Part shown: positions 5,941 through 7,435 of the stretch, one piece after another
Numbering within the stretch: position 1 is the stretch's first letter
How the letters are laid out: every line of letters begins with the position of its first letter
NCBI GenBank assembly: GCA_964397665.1
Contig: CAYNJW010000023.1
Location: forward strand, 1-7,435
DNA: 7,435 nt
Source: CAYNJW01 sp964397665
GTDB taxonomy: Archaea > Nanobdellota > Nanobdellia > Pacearchaeales > GW2011-AR1
Direction of reading: 5' to 3'
Translations under genes and position numbers: made by a program
The notes under the pieces: generated by a model
Told to the model about the DNA's origin: nothing
Seen by the model: the letters and a program-made list of their open reading frames with translations, nothing else
Database searches by the model: none

Positions 5941-6237
5941 ATGTTGTATAAAGTTCATAAAGCTTATCGTCCAATAATCGCAGTTTGTGATTTTGAGTTA
6001 TTTGGTAAAAAATTCGAAGAGGACGAAAAAGTTTTAGATTTAACTAGTGATTTTTATGATGGGTCAAAGATTACTTCTGAGGAAATGATTCTTTCATTTC
6101 AAGAGGGAATGAAAGAAGATTCAATTTTTAATTTAGTTGGCGAGAAGATTTGTAATCTTGCTCTTGATGAAGGGTTTATAGAATCAGATGGAATTAAGAA
6201 GATTGCAGGAATTCCATTTGCTATGATTCTTCTGTAG
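5941..6237 (+). CDS. DUF424 family protein
   Basis: The 98-residue protein fits the archaeal DUF424 family. It has an N-terminal strand pair, MLYKVHKAYRPIIAVCD (1-17), with ELFGKKFEED after it. A FYDG segment (38-41) is followed by a helix, then FNLVGEKICNLALDEGFI (63-80). The ending IAGIPFAMIL (88-97) is typical of the family. DUF424 is widespread in archaea and of no established function that I can state; its neighbours here are translation factors. An in-frame ATG at 5887 would add 18 residues, MFFLFFKAY and onward, encoded by the terminator T-tract and TATA region, so I reject it. The gene is a probable single-gene unit, lying between the aIF2 beta terminator and the aIF1A promoter. C16 and C71 are not arranged as a metal site. 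Confidence 0.85.
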   Translation: MLYKVHKAYRPIIAVCDFELFGKKFEEDEKVLDLTSDFYDGSKITSEEMILSFQEGMKEDSIFNLVGEKICNLALDEGFIESDGIKKIAGIPFAMILL

Positions 6238-6255
6238 AATTTATTTTACTATACC

Positions 6256-6264
6256 TTTATAAAT
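6256..6264 (+). promoter_or_regulatory. TATA box of a leaderless promoter (aIF1A)
   Basis: TTTATAAAT is centred 25 bases before the ATG at 6285, giving a message that starts at the start codon. AAGG at 6277-6280 is a weak Shine-Dalgarno-like match and would fall outside such a transcript. Confidence 0.7.
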
Positions 6265-6284
6265 TGATTTTTTGTTAAGGATTT

Positions 6285-6605
6285 ATGGCTTATAAGAAAC
6301 ATGAAGAAATACCAACTGGACCAGTTAGAGTTCGTTTACCGAAGGGTAAAGAAATCCTAGGTATCATTGCACAACGTGTTGGTGGTGGAAGGATGTTGAT
6401 TTCTTGTATGGATGGAAATACGCGTAACTGTAGAGTTCCAGGAAGACTAAGGAGGGGAATGTGGTTAAGAGAAGGAGATGTAGTTCTAATCGAACCATGG
6501 GAATTTGATAATACTAAAGGTAATGTAATGTATAAATATTCTAAGACTGCAATTGAAAAGTTAAAAAGAGATGGAAAATTAACTACAACTGAGAGCGAGT
6601 TTTAA
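6285..6605 (+). CDS. eif1a: Translation initiation factor aIF1A
   Basis: The 106-residue protein is a clear archaeal IF1A with one S1-like OB fold. Its diagnostic block is VGGGRMLISCMDGNTRNCRV (32-51), followed by PGRLRRGMWLREGDVVLIEPWEF (52-74). A C-terminal helix region, YSKTAIEKLKRDGKL, ends the fold. It binds the decoding A site of the small subunit during initiation, together with aIF1 and aIF2. The basic N-terminal tail, MAYKKHEEIPTGPVRVRLP, is short but complete. The start is set by a TATA box 25 bases upstream. In many archaea this gene is followed by a RIO1 kinase gene and then the Dim2-like KH gene. Here only a 72-base gap separates it from the KH gene. Confidence 0.97.
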   Translation: MAYKKHEEIPTGPVRVRLPKGKEILGIIAQRVGGGRMLISCMDGNTRNCRVPGRLRRGMWLREGDVVLIEPWEFDNTKGNVMYKYSKTAIEKLKRDGKLTTTESEF

Positions 6606-6677
6606 ATGATGAGTGAAATAAATTGTGTATTGGGTTTGGAGAAGTTTAGTTTTCTAGATTTTAATAGTTATTTTTAA
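6606..6677 (+). CDS. Mini-ORF filling the aIF1A-Dim2 gap (23 codons)
   Basis: Immediately after the aIF1A stop codon an ATG-ATG opens a frame of 23 sense codons. It reads MMSEINCVLG, then LEKFSFLDFNSYF, and ends one base before the Dim2 ATG. It fills the gap almost completely, and its stop would leave a ribosome positioned to start the next gene. No Shine-Dalgarno precedes it. It could be a coupling peptide, a remnant, or chance in a T-rich gap that otherwise shows no good TATA box. The peptide resembles nothing I know. Confidence 0.3.
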   Translation: MMSEINCVLGLEKFSFLDFNSYF

Positions 6678-6678
6678 G

Positions 6679-7257
6679 ATGAAAATATTTCAAGTTCAAA
6701 GTGTTAAGAAACTTAAGAAGGCAATTAGAAAAATTGAGTCAAAGGCCAAAGTTCGTATGACTGTTAAGAAGAATAATGTCACTGTTCGTGGGAATGAGTT
6801 AAATGAATTCGTTGTTGGTGAAATTTTAAGAGCTATAGATTTTGGTTTTGATCCAGAAGATGCTATGTATTTATTAAATGAAGATTTTGTTTTGGAATTT
6901 GTAAATATTAAAAATCATACTCGTAGAAGGAATTTAGAAGAAGTTAGGAGCAGAGTTATCGGTACAGATGGGAGAGCAAAAAGAACTATTGAAGAATTGA
7001 CTGGAGCAAACATTGTAATAAATGAAAATATGGTTGGTTTAATTGTAAATACTGAACACCTAGATTCAGCAGTTCAAGGAATAATTTCTCTAATTCAAGG
7101 GTCAAAGCATGGAAATGTTTTTACTTATCTTGAAAAACAGAACGCAACTCTTCGGGCTGCAAGGAGTGGAGATTTAGGTTTAAAGAATCCTGATTTGGAT
7201 TTAGATAATCTTGATGATGAAGAATTAGAAGATGTAAAAGATGATTTTGATTTATAG
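6679..7257 (+). CDS. Dim2/Pno1-like KH-domain protein (small-subunit rRNA biogenesis)
   Basis: The 192-residue protein carries two KH-like domains, as in archaeal Dim2 (eukaryotic Pno1). The first (about 1-70) is degenerate, lacking a GxxG loop. It includes KVRMTVKKNNVTVRGNE and EILRAIDFGFDPEDAMYLL. The second (about 71-165) has the RNA-binding loop GTDG at 95-98 in SRVIGTDGRAKRTIEELTG, and the characteristic SKHGNVFTYLEKQN (142-155). Family members bind the 3' end of small-subunit rRNA, assist its maturation, and in archaea have been reported to bind aIF2 alpha. The final 22 residues (171-192) are strongly acidic, rich in DLD and EEL repeats. The gene starts 73 bases after aIF1A, with no good TATA box or Shine-Dalgarno, so read-through from aIF1A is likely. 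The RIO1 partner gene usual at this locus is not between them. Confidence 0.93.
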   Translation: MKIFQVQSVKKLKKAIRKIESKAKVRMTVKKNNVTVRGNELNEFVVGEILRAIDFGFDPEDAMYLLNEDFVLEFVNIKNHTRRRNLEEVRSRVIGTDGRAKRTIEELTGANIVINENMVGLIVNTEHLDSAVQGIISLIQGSKHGNVFTYLEKQNATLRAARSGDLGLKNPDLDLDNLDDEELEDVKDDFDL

Positions 7258-7282
7258 TTTTTAATTTTATTAAGATAGTTAG

Positions 7283-7291
7283 TTTTAAAAA
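7283..7291 (+). promoter_or_regulatory. TATA box for tRNA-Asn
   Basis: TTTTAAAAA is centred about 28 bases before the first base of the tRNA acceptor stem, the spacing expected for an archaeal tRNA promoter with a very short leader. Confidence 0.5.
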
Positions 7292-7294
7292 TGG

Positions 7295-7301
7295 TTTTTT
7301 T
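7295..7301 (+). terminator. T7 tract after the Dim2-like gene
   Basis: A run of seven T lies about 38 bases past the Dim2 stop, with more T-rich sequence at 7258-7269. No hairpin precedes it. It sits between the tRNA TATA box and the tRNA, so one short interval probably serves as terminator and promoter. Confidence 0.4.
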
Positions 7302-7314
7302 CTAATATGATTGT

Positions 7315-7434
7315 GTCTTGGTAGCTCAGCAGGTAGAGCGCACGGCTGTTAAGTACGAACATGTTCGTTCATTCGATCATTTGTTCACAAATGCTGAAAC
7401 CGTGATGTCGGAGGTTCGAGTCCTCCCCGAGACG
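7315..7434 (+). tRNA. tRNA-Asn(GTT): tRNA-Asn (GTT) with intron
   Basis: A full cloverleaf can be drawn. The acceptor stem GTCTTGG (7315-7321) pairs with CCGAGAC (7427-7433), with one T-G wobble. The D stem is GCTC/GAGC with loop AGCAGGTA. The anticodon stem CACGG (7341-7345) pairs with CCGTG (7400-7404). The variable loop is ATGTC. The T stem is GGAGG/CCTCC around TTCGAGT. The anticodon loop is CT-GTT-AA once about 47 bases (7352-7398) are removed at the canonical 37/38 position, leaving 73 nt. The discriminator base is G7434, as usual for Asn. CCA is not encoded, since the next base is T. The boundary can slide by one base without changing the product because A flanks both ends. Confidence 0.95.
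7352..7398 (+). other. tRNA-Asn intron, 37/38 position, with two hairpins
   Basis: The intron separates positions 37 and 38. The expected bulge-helix-bulge is imperfect. Bulges TAA (7350-7352) and AAA (7397-7399) flank a central helix of CTGT (7346-7349) with GCTG (7393-7396), which has three pairs and one T-T mismatch. Only a G-T and a T-A pair follow as inner helix. The intron instead folds locally into ACGAA/TTCGT (7355-7359/7364-7368) with loop CATG, and CATTTG/CAAATG (7378-7383/7388-7393) with loop TTCA. The second hairpin shares G7393 with the central helix. Confidence 0.8.
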
Positions 7435-7435
7435 T

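Noticed and set aside
1..7435. Mobile elements, CRISPR arrays, toxin-antitoxin or defence systems
   Set aside because: No transposase, integrase, regularly spaced repeats, terminal inverted repeats or paired small toxic genes were seen; the content is core informational genes.

Overview
The window comes from an archaeon. It carries archaeal translation factors (aIF2 beta, aIF1A), an archaeal proteasome beta subunit, the archaeal termination ribonuclease aCPSF1, a Dim2/Pno1-type KH protein, a TrmB-family regulator, a presenilin-type membrane protease and an intron-bearing tRNA-Asn. The strong AT bias, short genes, tight spacing and compact protein versions suggest a small-genome lineage such as a DPANN archaeon of the Woesearchaeota/Pacearchaeota type. 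That placement is inference; nothing seen fixes the taxon.

Left part (1-1818), minus strand: the first 11 codons of a possible gene run off the left edge, preceded by a TrmB-like regulator and a nine-segment presenilin/SPP-like aspartyl protease. Next (1902-2396), on the plus strand, is an unassigned 164-residue protein. Its layout resembles the nucleoside 2-deoxyribosyltransferase-like fold, and its promoter looks leaderless. It meets aCPSF1 tail to tail with four bases between the stop codons.

Middle (2401-4944), minus strand: a two-gene operon of psmB followed by aCPSF1, a pairing known from other archaea. It joins protein turnover with RNA 3'-end formation and transcription termination. 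A 264-base AT-rich divergent promoter region (4945-5208) separates it from the translation cluster.

Right part (5209-7434), plus strand: aIF2 beta and a small DUF5679-type zinc ribbon form one unit, closed by a hairpin plus T-tract. A DUF424 protein, aIF1A and the Dim2-like KH protein follow, then tRNA-Asn(GTT) with an intron of about 47 nt. The RIO1 kinase gene often found between aIF1A and Dim2 is absent; a 23-codon reading frame exactly fills that gap. First genes of units (1902, 5209, 5941, 6285) have TATA boxes centred about 24-26 bases before the ATG, as expected for leaderless mRNAs. The internal zinc-ribbon gene has a strong Shine-Dalgarno instead.

Most of the window is conserved information-processing housekeeping. 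I see no mobile element, CRISPR array or defence island. The items most worth a second look are the tRNA intron architecture, the mini-ORF in the RIO1 slot, the NDT-like protein, the dyad at the protease promoter and the bacterial-looking terminator.
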